Positions 16,643 through 26,560 of a stretch of DNA of 64,000 nt are shown here, in pieces. The notes beneath the pieces are model-generated. The model searched no databases. It was not told the DNA's origin and saw only the letters and a program-made list of their open reading frames with translations. Source of the DNA: CAYNZV01 sp965217095 (GTDB taxonomy: Bacteria; Latescibacterota; UBA2968; UBA8231); contig OZ244235.1 of the NCBI GenBank assembly GCA_965217095.1, forward strand, positions 5,828,001 to 5,892,000, written 5' to 3'. Position numbers and translations under genes: made by a program. Positions within the stretch are counted from its first letter, which is position 1; every line of letters begins with the position of its first letter.

Positions 16643-18406
16643 TTGCGTCGTGTCAACGAACATCAACGCCGTCGGTTCCTTTCTTTTTTTAGTGCCCTGT
16701 TACTCCCCATGCTAGGGGTCGGGTGTGCTGACGACAGCGGTGTTCAGAAGAGGCCGTCGCAGGCAGCTGATTCGAGTCATCCCCAACAACGATCCTGGTT
16801 CCAGGAGGTTGCCCAGGAACGAGGAATTCGGTTCACCCTCGATTCCGGATTCAGGGAACACCACCGGCTTCCGGAGATCATGACAGGCGGTACTGCGTTG
16901 TTCGACATGGATAACGATGGCGACCTGGATGCCTATCTGGTGCAAGCCGGAAGCCTGGAAGACAGCACCCGACTGACCGGGAATCGCCTCTTCAGCAACA
17001 ACGGCAGCGGCTTCTTCACCGATGCCACGAAAGGGAGCGGAAGTGGTCACCGGGGTTACGGGATGGGGGCCGGCACCGGCGATTTTGATGGTGACGGCTT
17101 GACCGATCTTTTTGTATCGAATTTCGGATCGAACCTACTGCTTAAGAACAAAGGTGACGGAGTGTTTGCCGATGTTTCGATGCCGGCGGGTGTGGACGAC
17201 AACCAGTGGGGTACCAGCTCAACCTTCTTTGACATGGATCGGGACGGCGATCTGGATCTCTACGTGGCGAACTATCTCGACTGGTCGGTGGAGACCGACC
17301 AGGAATGCGTTTCTTCACTTGGAGAGCCCGATTATTGTGCTCCGGTCAATTTCAAGGCGCCTGTGGCAGACCTGATCTACCGCAATGATGGCGAGGGGCG
17401 CTTTGAGGACATGTCACAGCGGGCCGGGTTGCATGAGTCTTTTGGTGCGGGGCTCGGTGTGGTGAGCGCCGACTTCGATGAAGACGGACGCTTCGACATT
17501 TTCGTGGCCAACGACGGCAGCGCCAACCAGCTGTGGATGAATCAGGGGGATGGCACCTTTGCCGATCATGCGGTGCTTAGGGGATGTGCCGTGGATGACA
17601 CTGGCGGCCCGAAGGCGTGCATGGGGGTGAACGTTGTAGATATCGACGACAATGGCACCCTCGATCTACACGTGGTGAACCTGGAGACAGAGACCGACTC
17701 GTTCTATCGAAACGAAGGTGCCTTTTTTACGGATGTGACGACAACGACGGGACTGGCTATCCGAAGCGCCCTGTTTACGCGTTTCGGAACGGGGATACTA
17801 GACTTCGACAACGACGGTTGGCTCGATCTCTATTCTGCCAATGGACGCGTCTTCAAGAACAATCCTAAACGATATTCGGACGATCCATTTGCCGAACCGA
17901 ACATCCTCTTCCGCGGATCACCAGGTCCTCGATTCGAGGAGGTTCTGCCTCGAGGCGGAACTGCCGAGTTGCTGGTAGCTACCAGCCGCGGGGCCGCCTT
18001 TGGCGACGTGGATAACGATGGAGGCGTGGATGTGTTGGTGATCAATCGCGACGCATCGGCCTATCTACTACACAACCGCGCCTCGAGCCGGGGAAACTGG
18101 TTGATGTTCTGGGTGGTCAATCGAGCCGGCAGCCCCGCCCAAGGAGCGCGGGTGACGATGCGGGTTGGATCAACCCGGAAGATACGCGAGGTGCGCTCCG
18201 CCTATAGCTATCTTGCCGCTAACGATCCGCGGATACATATCGGGCTTGGCGATCTTTCGAAAGTCGCGGATGTGGAGGTGCGGTGGTCGGACGGGATACG
18301 GGAATCATTTGGTAAATTCGAGGCCAATCGAATTTACTGGCTGCGGCGTGGTGGCGGTATTGATTCAAGTGGATCTACACGAGGTAGGGAAAAAAGGGAG
18401 GGTTGA
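16643..18406 (+). CDS. FG-GAP/VCBS repeat protein with C-terminal ASPIC/UnbV domain (CRTAC1-like)
   Basis: The TTG start gives a leader ending in a lipobox (LLPMLGVGC). It is followed by at least six FG-GAP-type integrin-like blades with calcium-binding DxDxDG loops: DMDNDGDLDAYL, DFDGDGLTDLFVSN, DMDRDGDLDLYVAN, DFDEDGRFDIFVAN and DFDNDGWLDLYSAN. Residues about 485-575 form the ASPIC/UnbV domain (NWLMFWVVN, GARVTMRVG, VEVRWSDGIRESF). Such proteins are extracellular beta-propellers thought to bind carbohydrates or proteins. The start codon is 13 bp after the TPR gene, so the two are very likely co-transcribed. At 587 residues the length is usual. Confidence 0.9.
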   Translation: MRRVNEHQRRRFLSFFSALLLPMLGVGCADDSGVQKRPSQAADSSHPQQRSWFQEVAQERGIRFTLDSGFREHHRLPEIMTGGTALFDMDNDGDLDAYLVQAGSLEDSTRLTGNRLFSNNGSGFFTDATKGSGSGHRGYGMGAGTGDFDGDGLTDLFVSNFGSNLLLKNKGDGVFADVSMPAGVDDNQWGTSSTFFDMDRDGDLDLYVANYLDWSVETDQECVSSLGEPDYCAPVNFKAPVADLIYRNDGEGRFEDMSQRAGLHESFGAGLGVVSADFDEDGRFDIFVANDGSANQLWMNQGDGTFADHAVLRGCAVDDTGGPKACMGVNVVDIDDNGTLDLHVVNLETETDSFYRNEGAFFTDVTTTTGLAIRSALFTRFGTGILDFDNDGWLDLYSANGRVFKNNPKRYSDDPFAEPNILFRGSPGPRFEEVLPRGGTAELLVATSRGAAFGDVDNDGGVDVLVINRDASAYLLHNRASSRGNWLMFWVVNRAGSPAQGARVTMRVGSTRKIREVRSAYSYLAANDPRIHIGLGDLSKVADVEVRWSDGIRESFGKFEANRIYWLRRGGGIDSSGSTRGREKREG

Positions 18407-18478
18407 TTCAGGTGTGCCGTCGCCATTCGACGGTGCGGGCAACCTGTAGATCGCAGAAAGAAGCAACAAGCTCGTGCT

Positions 18479-19282
18479 CTACCCCTGCCAGTTGATGGTG
18501 TTGAAATCGAAGTCGGAGGGAAACGGCTGGTGGGGATCGACATATCTCACTAGGTCGCGGAGGGCGATAACTGTATAGTCATTCTCGGCAAGGTACTTCA
18601 CCCCTGCTTCAAAAATCTCGGGATCGGTGCTGCAGAAAGGATGATCAAGATCCGGCACTCCGTGGAAAGTAAGGACGCTGATTTTTCCGTCCCCCGCCTG
18701 CTCCACGGCTTCGACGACCTCGTCGAAAGTCGAATCCGCGCCCGGATGACCAGTCGCCGGTATTAGGAGGGGATGGTCTTTCTTCGGATCGTAAGCAGGA
18801 CCATTGCCCCCGCGTTGGTAGTCGGGCAGTACCGTAACCGGCTCACATGCGCGGCGGGCGAACAGGTAGCCCTTTGCTTTAATAACCTCTACGGCCTCAG
18901 CACTGGTATGTGACCCCGGATAGCAGAAGGTCGTCGGCCTCGGAATGCCGTGCTCTTCGCAGCGCTCCTCTATCTGTTCCACGTCCGCCCTGATCGCTTC
19001 TTTCGTCTGCTTGCGCATATCTACATGCCGACCAAGATGATTGCCGATCTCGAAACCGTCTTCGTGTAGCTGCCGGATCTCGTCCCAGGTCACGTAGTAT
19101 TCCTTGTGGCTCAGAAAACGCAGCCCCTCGGTAATGAAGAAGGTGCCGCCAAATCCAAAACGCTTGAGCAGTGGAGCTGCGAATGTAGCCTGCGATTTGG
19201 CCCCATCATCGAACGTCATCACAACCAGGCGATCCGGTATGGGCGCGAGGTCACCGCTTTGTTTGGATGCTGTGGGTTTCAT
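18479..19282 (-). CDS. polysaccharide deacetylase (NodB fold), copy 1
   Basis: This probably removes acetyl (N- or O-linked) groups from a glycan. The NodB motifs are present. Motif 1 is VVMTFDDG (catalytic Asp pair), motif 2 is GNHLGRH (two zinc-binding His, with Leu where Ser or Thr is usual), and motif 3 is FCYPG. The later catalytic His lies in VLTFHGVPDLDHP. There is no signal peptide, so it acts in the cytoplasm or is exported by another route. It is a close paralogue of the gene at 22991-23788. It is the last gene of a six-gene minus-strand run starting with the rhamnosidase at 26560, with gaps of 14-97 bp. Confidence 0.88.
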   Translation of the reverse strand: MKPTASKQSGDLAPIPDRLVVMTFDDGAKSQATFAAPLLKRFGFGGTFFITEGLRFLSHKEYYVTWDEIRQLHEDGFEIGNHLGRHVDMRKQTKEAIRADVEQIEERCEEHGIPRPTTFCYPGSHTSAEAVEVIKAKGYLFARRACEPVTVLPDYQRGGNGPAYDPKKDHPLLIPATGHPGADSTFDEVVEAVEQAGDGKISVLTFHGVPDLDHPFCSTDPEIFEAGVKYLAENDYTVIALRDLVRYVDPHQPFPSDFDFNTINWQG

Positions 19283-19374
19283 AATTCTCTCCCTTTCCAG
19301 GGCTCACGGTCTGTCCCGTAAGCTGTTCTAAGATATTCCGGCTCGATCCGCTGGACAATCTGAGTCCCGCTGCG

Positions 19375-20498
19375 CTAGCTCCCTCGATGGACCTGCATAA
19401 AGCTACCCAGGATCTCGCTCTGGCAGGGATCGCGGAGGTCGGTCCGCGAATAGGCGACCATCAACATGTCCGGCGCCACCTCCTCAACCCAGCTGTGGGT
19501 GCAGCCGTCAAGAGACTGGGGACCGTGGTAATAGCAAAAGTGCCCGATCCAGTGGCGCCCCTCGTCCAGACTGAACGCCAACCAATCCCCGGTGCGACCG
19601 TAGGCCACGACGAGTACGCCGCTGGCCATCCGACAGGCATTCGGCCACACCCCGCGATCGGCGATCTCGTCGGCGTGACTCCAGCTCTGTCCCCCATCGA
19701 TCGAGCGGCTCAGGTAGAGGGGGGTGAAAGTAGAGTTCCAGGTCCCACCCGAACGTATGAAGCACAGAATCTCGCCGCTGGGCAAAACGAGCAGGCCCGG
19801 CTCGCAAAAGCCGTTGAGTCGGCGGTCGAATCCCGGGTCGAGGTCAAAGGCAACCGTTGACAAATAATGCCAGGTCTCGCCCCGATCAATCGAATGCACC
19901 ACGAAGGTGCGCACCTTTACGTCATTCTCAAAAAAGCCGTGCAGGCCCGCCAGCAGGCTGCCGTCCTGGAGAACGGTTGTCGAATGGTCTACCCAGGTAT
20001 GCGGCGCGGGCCGGCTAGAATGAAGTTTGGGCATGTCCACCAGGGTGGCGACTCCCTGCTCGTGCGTGTAGCCGTCATCGGTCGACCTGTACACCCAGGT
20101 GGTATACTCCCCTTCTCGAGTACCTTCTTCCGGGTGCGTCCGTCCCAGCGAGATGAGCTCACCGTCGGCCAGCTGGCACACCGCCCAGGAGGGCCAGGGC
20201 GGTGTTTCCTCCCAGGTCTTGCCCGCGTCCAGCGAACGCTCCCAAAGCGGCCAGGCGCTCATGTTGCGCTCTGCTTCATTGTACTCCATCCAGGCCCGGG
20301 TACCGATCACGAGGTCGTCGTTGGCAAGTCTGAACAGAAACGTGGCTGGATTCTCGGTGTAGCTCATAGGCGTAATGAGCTGAGTTTACCGACCTGGACC
20401 GTCAAGCCGGGATACTCGTAATATCCTCTGCACCAATCTTCGCGCGTTACGTGCTCTGGCTGGCTGGTTATCCTGCTGTCTCTTTCCCGAGGTATCAT
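19375..20498 (-). pseudogene. BNR/Asp-box propeller protein (copy 1), frameshifted near its 5' end
   Basis: This is a sialidase-fold protein with Asp-box repeats (SLDAGKTW, SIDRGETW, SIDGGQSW, SLDEGRHW). Its original start is the ATG at 20496-20498 (MIPRERDSRITSQPEHVTRE), homologous to the N-termini of copies 2 and 3. That frame stops 36 codons later. Compared with copy 3 one base is missing within about 20380-20390, and the rest (MSYTENPATFLF to VHRGS) continues in the next frame. An internal ATG at 20367 could start a 330-residue product lacking the first blade. The family includes glycan hydrolases and lyases, and the substrate is unknown. Confidence 0.85.
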
Positions 20499-20595
20499 CT
20501 CGTTTCCTCTCTCACCGGCGAAGCCGACAAGTCCAATCGCACCCTAAGTCCATTACTTCAGCGTGCGCAGAAACATCCGGGTCACACAAACCACA

Positions 20596-21732
20596 CTAGC
20601 TCTCACGACGGACACGAAGGTAAGTACCCAGGATCTCGCTCTGGCGAAGATCGTCGAAGTCGGTCCGGGAATAGACGACGAGCAATATGTCCGGCGCCAC
20701 CTCCTCAACCCAGTTGTAGTTGGAAGCATCCAGAGACGGGGGACCGTGATAGAAGTTGAAGTGCCCGATCCAGTGGTGCCCTTCGTCCAGACTGAACGCC
20801 AGCCAGTCCCCCGGGCGGCCGTAGGCCACGGCGAGTATGCCGTTGGCCATCCGGCAGGCATTGGGCCAGACGCCGCGGTCGGCGATTACATCGGCGTGAC
20901 TCCAGCTCTGGCCCCCGTCGATCGAGCGGCTCAGATAGAGAGGGGTGAAAGTGGCGTTATAGGTTCCGCCCGAGCGCATGAAGCACAGAACTTCACCGCT
21001 GGGGAGGACGAGCAGGTACGGCTCGCAGAACCCGTCCATCCGGAAGTCGGTCCCCGGATCGAGGTCAAAGGCAACCGTCGACAGGTAGTGCCAGGTCTCG
21101 CCCCGGTCGGTCGAACGCACCACAAAGGTGCGCGCCTTTACATCATTCTCGAAATAGCCTTGCAGACCGGCCAGCAGGCTGCCGTCCTGAAGAACCGCCA
21201 CCGAGTGGTCCACCCACGTCTTGCCAGCATGGAGTTTGGGCAGGTCCACCAGGGTGGCCATTGCTTGCTGGTGGGTGTGGCCATCGTCGGTCGACCTGTA
21301 GACCCGGACGGTGTACGCCCCTTCCCCATCGGTCTCTAGCAGGGGCGACTGTCCCAGCGAGATGATCTCGCCGTCGGGCAACTGGCAGGCGGCATAGGAA
21401 GGCCAGAGCGGCATATTCTCCCAGCTGCCCTTTGCTCCGGCAAACCGGGTCCTGCCCGCGTTGATCGAATGTTTCCATGTCGGCCAGACGCTCATGTCGT
21501 GAGCTTCTTCATTGTCCTTCATACAAGCGCGGGAGCCGACTACAACCTCGCCGTTGGCGAGCGTGAACAGGAATGTGGCCGGACACTCGTTGAAGCACGA
21601 AGGCGTCAGGACATACGTTTCGCCGACCTCGATTATCAAGCCGGGATACTCGTAGTATCCTTTGCACCAGTCAAAGCGCGTCACGTATTTGGGCGGGCGG
21701 GTTATTTTGGTGTCTCTTGCTGGTGGTATCAT
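20596..21732 (-). CDS. BNR/Asp-box propeller protein, copy 2
   Basis: The start is the ATG at 21732 (MIPPARDTKITRPPKYV), preceded by GGAGAAGGAG. This gives 378 residues. Asp-box motifs occur in STDDGHTH, STDRGETW, SIDGGQSW and SLDEGHHW, as in six-bladed sialidase-fold enzymes. No signal peptide is present. Copies 1 and 3 lie directly beside it, with nearly the same sequence in long stretches, so the three arose by tandem duplication. A role in cleaving or recognising a sugar in this rhamnosidase/deacetylase locus is an inference. I cannot confirm the catalytic Arg triad of true sialidases. Confidence 0.85.
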   Translation of the reverse strand: MIPPARDTKITRPPKYVTRFDWCKGYYEYPGLIIEVGETYVLTPSCFNECPATFLFTLANGEVVVGSRACMKDNEEAHDMSVWPTWKHSINAGRTRFAGAKGSWENMPLWPSYAACQLPDGEIISLGQSPLLETDGEGAYTVRVYRSTDDGHTHQQAMATLVDLPKLHAGKTWVDHSVAVLQDGSLLAGLQGYFENDVKARTFVVRSTDRGETWHYLSTVAFDLDPGTDFRMDGFCEPYLLVLPSGEVLCFMRSGGTYNATFTPLYLSRSIDGGQSWSHADVIADRGVWPNACRMANGILAVAYGRPGDWLAFSLDEGHHWIGHFNFYHGPPSLDASNYNWVEEVAPDILLVVYSRTDFDDLRQSEILGTYLRVRRES

Positions 21733-21827
21733 CTCCTTCTCCTCTCTCTCCGGTGAAGCGTGCAGTCTCACCGAGGCTGGATTAATTCGGTGTCAGTAAA
21801 TGCGTCAGGACTGCTGCTGGAGCCGCA

Positions 21828-22976
21828 CTAGTGCTCCCGGCGGACCTGCACGAAGGTCCCCAGCAGTTCGCTCTGACAGGGATCATTGAGGTCGGTTCGG
21901 GCATAGGCGACGAGCAGCGTACCGGGCTCTACCTCTTGTATCGCGCCGTGGCTGCAGCCATCCAGGGACTGGGGACCATGGAAATAGCAGAAGTGCCCGA
22001 TCCAGTGGTACCCCTCATCCAGGCTAAAGGTCAGCCAGTCGCCGGTCCGCCCGTAAGCCACAACCAGTACGCCGCTGTCCATCCTGCAAGTCTGTGGCCA
22101 CACCCCGCGGTCGGCGATCTCGTCAGCGTGACTCCAGCTCTGGCCCCCGTCGATCGAGCGACTCAGGTAGAGGGGGGAAAAGGTGGCGTTGTAGGTGCCG
22201 CCCGAACGTATGAAACACAAAATCTCGCCGCTGGGCAGAACGAGCAGATCGGGTTCGCAAAAGCCGTTCTGCCGGCGGTCGCTTGGGTCGAGGTCGAAGG
22301 CAACCGTCGACAGATACTGCCAGGTCTTGCCCCGGTCGGTCGAACGCACCACAAAGACGCGGTACTTCACGTCGTTCTCGAACCTGCCGTGTAGACCGGC
22401 CAGCAGACTTCCGTCGGGAAGGATTGTCACTGAATGGTCTACCCAGCCCCAGGGCATCGTGCGGCCCGAGTCGTGTGACTTCAAGATCATTTTGGGCACC
22501 CCCACCAGAGTGGCGACGCCCTGTGCGTGGGTGTAGCCATTGTCGGTCGAGCTGTACAGCCAGGTAGTATACTCCCCTTCCCGATCCCCTAATTCCAGAT
22601 GAGTCCGTCCCAGCGAAATGATCTCGCCGTCGGGCAGCTGACACAAGGAATAGGAAGGCCAGGGAGGCGTTTCCTCCCAGCTCTTGCCTCCGTCCGACGA
22701 CCGCATCCATGGCGGTTCGTCCTTTATATCGCTCTCTGTATCAGGACGATTCCACTTGTTGTACTCCGCATAGCGGGCGCCGGCGACCAGTTCGCCGTCA
22801 GCCAGTCTGAAAAGGAATGCGGCCGGATTCACCGTATAGCTTGCAGGGATGATGATCTGCGTTGCGCCGACCTGGACCGTCAAGCCGGGGTACTCGTAAT
22901 ATCCTCTGCACCAATCTTCGCGCCTCACCTGCTCTGGCTGGCTGGTTATTCTGCTGTCTCTTTCTGGCGGTATCAT
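21828..22976 (-). CDS. BNR/Asp-box propeller protein, copy 3
   Basis: The protein has 382 residues and begins MIPPERDSRITSQPEQVRRE. Asp-box-like repeats are SSDGGKSW, STDNGYTH, STDRGKTW, SIDGGQSW and SLDEGYHW. It is the intact homologue of the frameshifted copy 1, and the two share almost identical 5' ends, which suggests a recent duplication or gene conversion. It lies 14 bp after the deacetylase at 22991-23788 and 95 bp before copy 2. It is probably a glycan-active enzyme of the sialidase fold with unknown specificity. Confidence 0.87.
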   Translation of the reverse strand: MIPPERDSRITSQPEQVRREDWCRGYYEYPGLTVQVGATQIIIPASYTVNPAAFLFRLADGELVAGARYAEYNKWNRPDTESDIKDEPPWMRSSDGGKSWEETPPWPSYSLCQLPDGEIISLGRTHLELGDREGEYTTWLYSSTDNGYTHAQGVATLVGVPKMILKSHDSGRTMPWGWVDHSVTILPDGSLLAGLHGRFENDVKYRVFVVRSTDRGKTWQYLSTVAFDLDPSDRRQNGFCEPDLLVLPSGEILCFIRSGGTYNATFSPLYLSRSIDGGQSWSHADEIADRGVWPQTCRMDSGVLVVAYGRTGDWLTFSLDEGYHWIGHFCYFHGPQSLDGCSHGAIQEVEPGTLLVAYARTDLNDPCQSELLGTFVQVRREH

Positions 22977-22990
22977 CTCATTATCCCTTA

Positions 22991-23788
22991 TCAGTTTGGG
23001 TCGTTTACCGTGCTGAAGTCGAGGTCTACTGGAAAAGGCTGGTTGGGATCGACGTATCTGGCCAGATCGCGCGTGGCAATGACGGTGTAGTCATTGTCGC
23101 GCAGGTAATCCATGTAGGTGGTAAATGTTTCGGGCTCGACGTTGCAATGGGGATGATCGAGATCGGGCACGCCGTGGAAGGCCAGGACGGCGATCTTGCC
23201 ATCTCTGGCCTGCTCGACGGTCCAGACGTGATCGTCGAAGGTCCAGTCCGGACCGGTATTGCCGGTAAGGGGAATGAGCAAAGGATGATCGTGCTGCGGA
23301 TCGTACGCCGGGCCGCGCCCGCCCCATTCATAGTCCATACTGACAGTGAGCGGCTCGCAGCCACGCCGGGCGAAGAGGTACCCTGCTTCCGCGAGCACCG
23401 CCACCGCCTCCGGACTGTTGTGTCCCCCGGGATAGGCGAATGATCTGGGCACGGGGATGCTGTGTTCCCGGCAGCGCTGCTCGATCTGTTCCACATCGGC
23501 CTTGATCTCTTCCCTGGTCTGTTTGCGCATATCCACGTGCCGCCCCAGATGATTGCCGATCTCGAAGCCGGCCTCGTGCAGCTCGCGGATTTCGTCCCAG
23601 ATCATATAGTATTCCTTGTTCTCGAGGAAATTGAGTCCCTCGGTGATGTAAAACGTCGCCCCGAAGCCGTAGCGCTGGAGCAGCGGACCAACAAAGGTGC
23701 CATTTGACTTTTTCCCATCGTCGAAGGTCAGGACAACCAGCCGATCCGGAATGGGATCGAGATCGGCGTCTCCCCTTTGAGTCTCCAT
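22991..23788 (-). CDS. polysaccharide deacetylase (NodB fold), copy 2
   Basis: The 265 residues have NodB motifs VVLTFDDG, GNHLGRH, FAYPGG and a C-terminal VLAFHGVPDLDHP. The ATG at 23788 follows GGGAGAG, a good ribosome binding site. It is clearly paralogous to 18479-19282 along its whole length. The gene sits between a GH78 rhamnosidase (24 bp upstream) and BNR copy 3 (14 bp downstream). Deacetylation of sugar residues before or during depolymerisation is the likely job. The zinc-ligand spacing is complete, so activity is expected. Confidence 0.9.
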   Translation of the reverse strand: METQRGDADLDPIPDRLVVLTFDDGKKSNGTFVGPLLQRYGFGATFYITEGLNFLENKEYYMIWDEIRELHEAGFEIGNHLGRHVDMRKQTREEIKADVEQIEQRCREHSIPVPRSFAYPGGHNSPEAVAVLAEAGYLFARRGCEPLTVSMDYEWGGRGPAYDPQHDHPLLIPLTGNTGPDWTFDDHVWTVEQARDGKIAVLAFHGVPDLDHPHCNVEPETFTTYMDYLRDNDYTVIATRDLARYVDPNQPFPVDLDFSTVNDPN

Positions 23789-23812
23789 TGCGCTCTCCCT
23801 GTAAAATGGTTC

Positions 23813-26560
23813 CTACTGACCGATCAGTTGGAAAATATAGGAGCCAGACCGTGCATCGAATATTACCTCATCGCCGCTTTCTCTACCGGCAGTAATGCCC
23901 AAAACGCCTCTGGCGAACGTGCCGGCTTCCCAGAGGGTTTTGCCACTTTCTGTGATGGCAATTTCTTTCAAACCTATTTTCGGCACGCTTATCTCTGCAG
24001 TGGTGTTGACAGGTATGGTCACTTTCATTTCAAGAGCGTTGTCGCCCTTTTTCCAATCGACCGCTACCGTGCCTCGGATGGTCCTGACCGCAGCCCGCGC
24101 GTAGTTCAAATCGCCGACAATCTGTGGCTTGATAGCAATGCGCCGGTAACCTGGACGGGTTGGACTGATGCCGGCCAGGTCTTTGTAGAAGAACTTCTCC
24201 GTGCTGCCGAACATGGTGCAGTTGAGGCTGAGATTTGTATCCCCTTCCCAGGTCTCCCAGATGCTCGTCGCCCCTCTTTGCATCATATAGCCCCAACTCG
24301 GACGGGTAGTCTGAGTGGCGATCTCGTACATGACATCCGCCCACCCGCATTCGGGTAGCGCCTGCTCGAGGGCGTTCGTGCCGATGATTCCCGTGGACAG
24401 GTGCCCTTTGTGGTTCACCCGGATATCGTCGACCAGGTTCCGGGCCACGGCCTGCTCTTTCTCGGGCGACACCATTCCCAGATGAAGCGGCAGAGCGTTT
24501 GAGGTTTGGCTGCCGCTCCCGTACTGGTTTGTAGTCTCATCGAAGAATTCCCGGTTGAAGGCATCTTTGATCTTCCCGGCCAGATCTGAATAATGCCTCG
24601 CAGCATCGGACTTGCCCAGAATCTCCGCTGCCCGCGACAGAATCCAGGTATCAAAGTAATAATACGCGGTCGAGGTGAGAGGAACGGGCGTGTGCTTTGG
24701 ATGGTCGCTGCTGGTACCATCCGCCTGTGGTTCCATGTGGTCGCCAAGGCCCTCGGCTATGACGTGGTTCTCCGCTCTGGTGCCCAGAAAATCAACCGAA
24801 CTCTTCACGCCGTCGTAGTGTGCGTCAAGGATGCGTTCATCGTCATAGTACCAATAGGTGTACCAAACCAGGAGCGCGTAGGTGCTGTCCCACGCCGGCC
24901 GCAGCCGAGGATAGGCATCGTAGGTGCGGCGCCAGTGCACCGGGCAGACGCACGGCAGTGACCCATCTTCCCTCTGAGAGTCCTTGATGTCGTTGAGCCA
25001 CTTCGCCCAGAAGCCGGCCATGTCGAAATTGTAAATGTAGTCCTCTGCTATGAAACCCGGATCGCCCAGCCACGCCGTCCGCTCGGAGCGGTCTATACAG
25101 CTTTGCGGCATGCTCTGGAGGCAGGCCAGAAACGTCCGGCAGACGCTCTGATGGATCTGATTGAGCAAAGGATTGGAACAGTCGAAATGGCCGGTGGGCT
25201 CCACGGCTGAGCGCACAAAGCGCGCTTCCAGGTCGTCCAGGGTCGGGGTGCCGGGGAAGCCGGTGACCTCTACGTAGCGAAAGCCGTGGAGCGTGAAGCT
25301 GGGCTCCCACATTTCCACTCCTTCGCCCTTCAGGATGTAAGTATCGGTCTGTCTGGCGCAGTGGAGTTGGGTATCCGCAGGCGAAATCCACGCACTGCTT
25401 CTCGGGTCCAGGGTGCCGTCATCGTACACGGCCGTAGCGTGTGTGAGCTTCACCTGGGCTCCTTTGGGCCCGTGTACACGCAGCCTTGTCCAACCCGAGA
25501 TATTCTGCCCGAAATCAAAGACGTAGATGTCTTGCTCAACGTACTTCACATCTACGGGTTCGATGGTCTCCATCACCTGGATCGGCGGCAGCATCTGAGA
25601 GGTCAGGACGCCATTGGGTGGTTCCACCTCTAAAGCCCTATCCCAATCGGCATCATTGTAGCCAGGCGCGTTCCATCCCGGCTTTTCCAGGCGCGCATCG
25701 CGATCCTCTCCGTGACAGTAATCGTTGTAGGTGATGGGACCCCTGGAGGCTTTCCATGTACCGTCGCTTGCAATACTCAGACCTTCGCCATCTTCGAACT
25801 CCACATTCATCTGCAGAATAAGCTTTGGTCTGTCCCCGTACGGCTCGCGGTGATCTGGCGATGGCGGAATATCCTTCTCCGCGCTGTACCAACCATGTCC
25901 CAGTATTGCGCCCACAACATTGCCGCCGGCACCAAGGCAAGCGGTCACATCATGCGTCGCGTACAGAACGCGAGCATCAACTTCAAATGGCTGGTCATTG
26001 TGGTAGTAGGTGGTACCGGGATCCAGCACATTGCGACCGACCCTGGCCCCATTGACATACAACTCGTAATACCCCAGACCACACACGTAGACACGCGCCC
26101 GTTTGATGTCTTCGTCGAGCGTGAATTCTTTGCGCAAAAGAGGCGCTGAAATATCCTTCTCGGCCCCAATCCACATCCCGTTCCAATCATCGTCTTTCAA
26201 CAGGCCCATCTCAAAAGCGGCTACATCACTCCAGGGACCTGGGATGTTGTCCCGATCCCACGCGCGCACCTTCCAGTAACAGGTCTCGCCGCTCTCCAAT
26301 TCCCCTCCCTCGTAGGCGACGTTCGCCAACCTGTCCGAGTCGGCCTTGCCGCTGTCCCACCTGTCACCATTGTTCCTGTTTAGCCTTTCCGAAGTACTCG
26401 ATACAACAATCTGATATCCTGTTTGGCAGGCGCCTCGCACCGCACTCTCGAGCGTCCAGGAAAACCTGGGGCGAAGAGTATCGACGCCAAGTGGGTCTAT
26501 TAGGTATTCGCAACGCAAGTTGATGGGCACTATCAGTTCTGTTGTCCTCTTCTGATTCAC
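23813..26560 (-). CDS. alpha-L-rhamnosidase, GH78 (copy 1)
   Basis: This hydrolyses terminal alpha-L-rhamnose from glycans. It begins at a GTG (26558-26560) with GGAGGCGAGG upstream and has 915 residues, usual for the family. The N-terminal fibronectin-like and beta-sandwich domains start with LRCEYLIDPLGVDTLRPRFSW. The (alpha/alpha)6 catalytic domain contains DRSERTAWLGDPG (general acid Glu, about residue 490) and GATSIWETWEGD (second catalytic Glu region). The C-terminal beta domain ends FDARSGSYIFQLIGQ. No signal peptide is seen. It is the first gene of the minus-strand glycan run and is paralogous to 33743-36451. Confidence 0.93.
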   Translation of the reverse strand: MNQKRTTELIVPINLRCEYLIDPLGVDTLRPRFSWTLESAVRGACQTGYQIVVSSTSERLNRNNGDRWDSGKADSDRLANVAYEGGELESGETCYWKVRAWDRDNIPGPWSDVAAFEMGLLKDDDWNGMWIGAEKDISAPLLRKEFTLDEDIKRARVYVCGLGYYELYVNGARVGRNVLDPGTTYYHNDQPFEVDARVLYATHDVTACLGAGGNVVGAILGHGWYSAEKDIPPSPDHREPYGDRPKLILQMNVEFEDGEGLSIASDGTWKASRGPITYNDYCHGEDRDARLEKPGWNAPGYNDADWDRALEVEPPNGVLTSQMLPPIQVMETIEPVDVKYVEQDIYVFDFGQNISGWTRLRVHGPKGAQVKLTHATAVYDDGTLDPRSSAWISPADTQLHCARQTDTYILKGEGVEMWEPSFTLHGFRYVEVTGFPGTPTLDDLEARFVRSAVEPTGHFDCSNPLLNQIHQSVCRTFLACLQSMPQSCIDRSERTAWLGDPGFIAEDYIYNFDMAGFWAKWLNDIKDSQREDGSLPCVCPVHWRRTYDAYPRLRPAWDSTYALLVWYTYWYYDDERILDAHYDGVKSSVDFLGTRAENHVIAEGLGDHMEPQADGTSSDHPKHTPVPLTSTAYYYFDTWILSRAAEILGKSDAARHYSDLAGKIKDAFNREFFDETTNQYGSGSQTSNALPLHLGMVSPEKEQAVARNLVDDIRVNHKGHLSTGIIGTNALEQALPECGWADVMYEIATQTTRPSWGYMMQRGATSIWETWEGDTNLSLNCTMFGSTEKFFYKDLAGISPTRPGYRRIAIKPQIVGDLNYARAAVRTIRGTVAVDWKKGDNALEMKVTIPVNTTAEISVPKIGLKEIAITESGKTLWEAGTFARGVLGITAGRESGDEVIFDARSGSYIFQLIGQ

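Noticed and set aside
19375..22976. Calling the BNR proteins sialidases
   Set aside because: Asp boxes show the fold only. I could not place the Arg triad, Tyr and Glu of true sialidases, and no sialic acid genes are near.
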